Origin: Phycisphaerae bacterium
GTDB lineage: Bacteria > Planctomycetota > Phycisphaerae > UBA1845 > PWPN01
Direction of reading: 5' to 3'
DNA: 42,212 bases
Assembly: GCA_018003015.1 (NCBI GenBank)
Contig: JAGNEZ010000055.1
Coordinates: forward strand, 1 to 42,212
Shown here: one piece after another, positions 41,411 to 42,212 of the stretch
How positions within the stretch are numbered: the first letter of the stretch is position 1
Layout of the letters: each line of letters starts with the position of its first letter
Notes under the pieces: model-generated
Told to the model about the DNA's origin: nothing
The model's database searches: none
What the model saw: the letters and a program-made list of their open reading frames with translations, nothing else
Position numbers and translations under genes: made by a program

Positions 41411-41496
41411 CCAAGCGGAAGATCAGGAATGTCGCCGAATCCGTGCATCAGCGCCTGCTGAACGCCGCAAAGGGAACGGACCGTCCCCGGCCATGA
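41407..41496 (+). pseudogene. AbiEii-family toxin, N-terminal stub (locus 2)
   Basis: Only 29 codons remain. MTKRKIRNVAESVHQRLLNA followed by AKG is the usual N-terminus of AbiEii/AbiGii nucleotidyltransferase toxins. After about GTDRP the sequence becomes an antisense transposase fragment and the frame stops at 41496. The GG[S/W] and DxD catalytic motifs are absent, so no toxin activity is possible. Confidence 0.75.
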
Positions 41497-41590
41497 TCAC
41501 ATCCCGCAGACCGTACATCTCCTTCAGTTCGTTGATCCGGTCCGCCAGCGTCTTCTGATCGTTCGTGTTCCCCCGATACACGGACACCGG
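41484..41590 (-). pseudogene. Transposase fragment, IS1634/IS4-like
   Basis: The minus strand encodes VSVYRGNTNDQKTLADRINE followed by LKEMYGLRDVIMAGDG, the segment before and including the second catalytic Asp in IS1634/IS4-type transposases. Both ends are missing. It forms the breakpoint of the truncated AbiEii toxin. Confidence 0.6.
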
Positions 41591-41712
41591 CCACGAACGG
41601 CGACATCAGGCGTTCGTCCGAACAAAGGAAGATTCGCCAAGGGAGCGTTTTCCCTTGACAACACGGGGCTAATGGGTGATCGCTGAAAACCACTTTTGAG
41701 GGGAAGCAGTTC

Positions 41713-41815
41713 ATGTCCCGCAAAGCACTGATCACCGGCATCACCGGCCAGGACGGCAGCTATCTGGCCGAGTTCCTGCAGGCCAAGGGCTACGAGGTCC
41801 ACGGCCTCATCCGCC
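41713..41815 (+). pseudogene. gmd 5' fragment (second copy)
   Basis: The first 34 residues ([20 protein letters not shown] and [14 protein letters not shown]) match gmd at 34235, with mostly silent differences. The leader upstream is also related (GATCGCTGAAAA, then GGGGAAGCAGTTC before the ATG). After about 41815 the similarity ends and the frame runs on in unrelated sequence to 41943. The copy is therefore a truncated, older duplicate or the remnant of a second nucleotide-sugar locus. Confidence 0.8.
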
Positions 41816-42000
41816 CTGGCGGCGAAGAGCGCCGCATCACGTGGACCGGATCATACGCGCTCCCGCTCCCGAGAACGGTCCTGGCTGCCAGCTTGGCAAC
41901 CTATCGCCGGGCGCGGAGGCGGCAGACATCAACGGACGAGTAAGCGCCCACCAGAACCATGGGGGGCTGGGCCGGAACGCGGGAGGGTGCGGAGCTGGAC

Positions 42001-42212
42001 TCAGCGGGGGAACGAGGCCTGGAAACGCCGGCGGGTGGCCCGGCGGAGTTGCTTGCGGTCAGCCCGGTCGCGACGTTCGGCCACTCGGTACTCGCGGATA
42101 GCTTCCGGATGGGCCTGTCGCCAGACGTCCGGCCGTAGCCCGGCGTAGTCTTTGTCACCGGCCAGCAGACGATCGAGCACGTCTTTCAGATAGGCCCAGA
42201 CGTCCAGGTCGT
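42001..42212 (-). pseudogene. IS66-like transposase C-terminus, cut by the window end
   Basis: The minus strand encodes DLDVWAYLKDVLDRLLAGDK, YAGLRPDVWRQAHPEAIREY and ADRKQLRRATRRRF, ending at 42001. The AYLKDVLDRL segment is typical of the region near the end of IS66-family transposases. The 5' part lies beyond the window, so it may be a whole gene or a fragment. A short relative of its tail is at 32832-32909. Confidence 0.55.

Overview
The window is about 42 kb of high-GC bacterial DNA. Its core is a Wzx/Wzy-type extracellular polysaccharide (EPS) locus, followed by a region crowded with mobile-element debris and decayed toxin-antitoxin loci. No rRNA, tRNA or other taxonomic marker is present. 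A planctomycete-like bacterium is my best guess, from a sulfatase-modifying-factor domain protein, the STELLO-type glycosyltransferase, the NRRNA..STGP hypothetical family and degenerate 7-nt repeats. That assignment is inference only.

Region 1 (1-10,924) is the conserved EPS machinery. It holds the 3' end of an FGE/SUMF1-domain gene, a Wza-like export lipoprotein, a Wzc-like tyrosine kinase with a repeated Tyr-rich tail, a CpsB/PHP phosphatase, a Wzy-like polymerase/ligase fused to a TPR domain, the UDP-GlcNAc 2-epimerase WecB and a Wzx flippase. Kinase, phosphatase and polymerase overlap by 4 bp each and look translationally coupled. Period-7 repeats fill part of the 0.73-kb gap before wecB and also run inside the polymerase gene.

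Region 2 (10,995-29,699) is the variable glycan-building cassette, with patchy base composition. It has a methyltransferase, a STELLO-family glycosyltransferase, a GT2, a second Wzy-like protein, five GT4-type glycosyltransferases, an FkbM methyltransferase, another methyltransferase, a radical SAM protein with extra C-terminal cysteines, and a VanZ-like protein. It is cut by a 1.76-kb palindrome made of two copies of an internally deleted IS, by an IS701-family element (14,680-16,229) and by a decayed IS630-family element (23,323-24,367) that carries a nested MITE-like insertion.

Region 3 (29,700-33,239) holds an NRRNA..STGP hypothetical gene, a second identical IS701 copy (30,508-32,057), vapB with a wrecked vapC, and fragments of other repeats. 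Region 4 (33,240-35,272) is fcl-gmd, the GDP-L-fucose pathway, which supplies a sugar donor for the EPS. Region 5 (35,300-42,212) is accessory: a DUF6880-like gene with its own terminator, a pRiA4b ORF-3 family protein, a small conserved-looking ORF, two AbiE-type loci whose toxins are broken, transposase tails and a truncated second copy of gmd.

Together the genes would make GDP-fucose and UDP-ManNAc, build and methylate a repeat unit, flip it, polymerise it and export it under tyrosine-phosphorylation control. No initiating phosphoglycosyltransferase (WbaP/WcaJ type) is seen in the window. The most interesting signals are: (i) 7-nt-phased repeats invading a coding sequence; (ii) IS701 copies whose conserved C-terminus lies in another frame after an A8 tract; (iii) a 734-bp-arm palindrome of a non-autonomous IS that truncates the STELLO gene; and (iv) three toxin-antitoxin loci that each keep the antitoxin and have lost the toxin.
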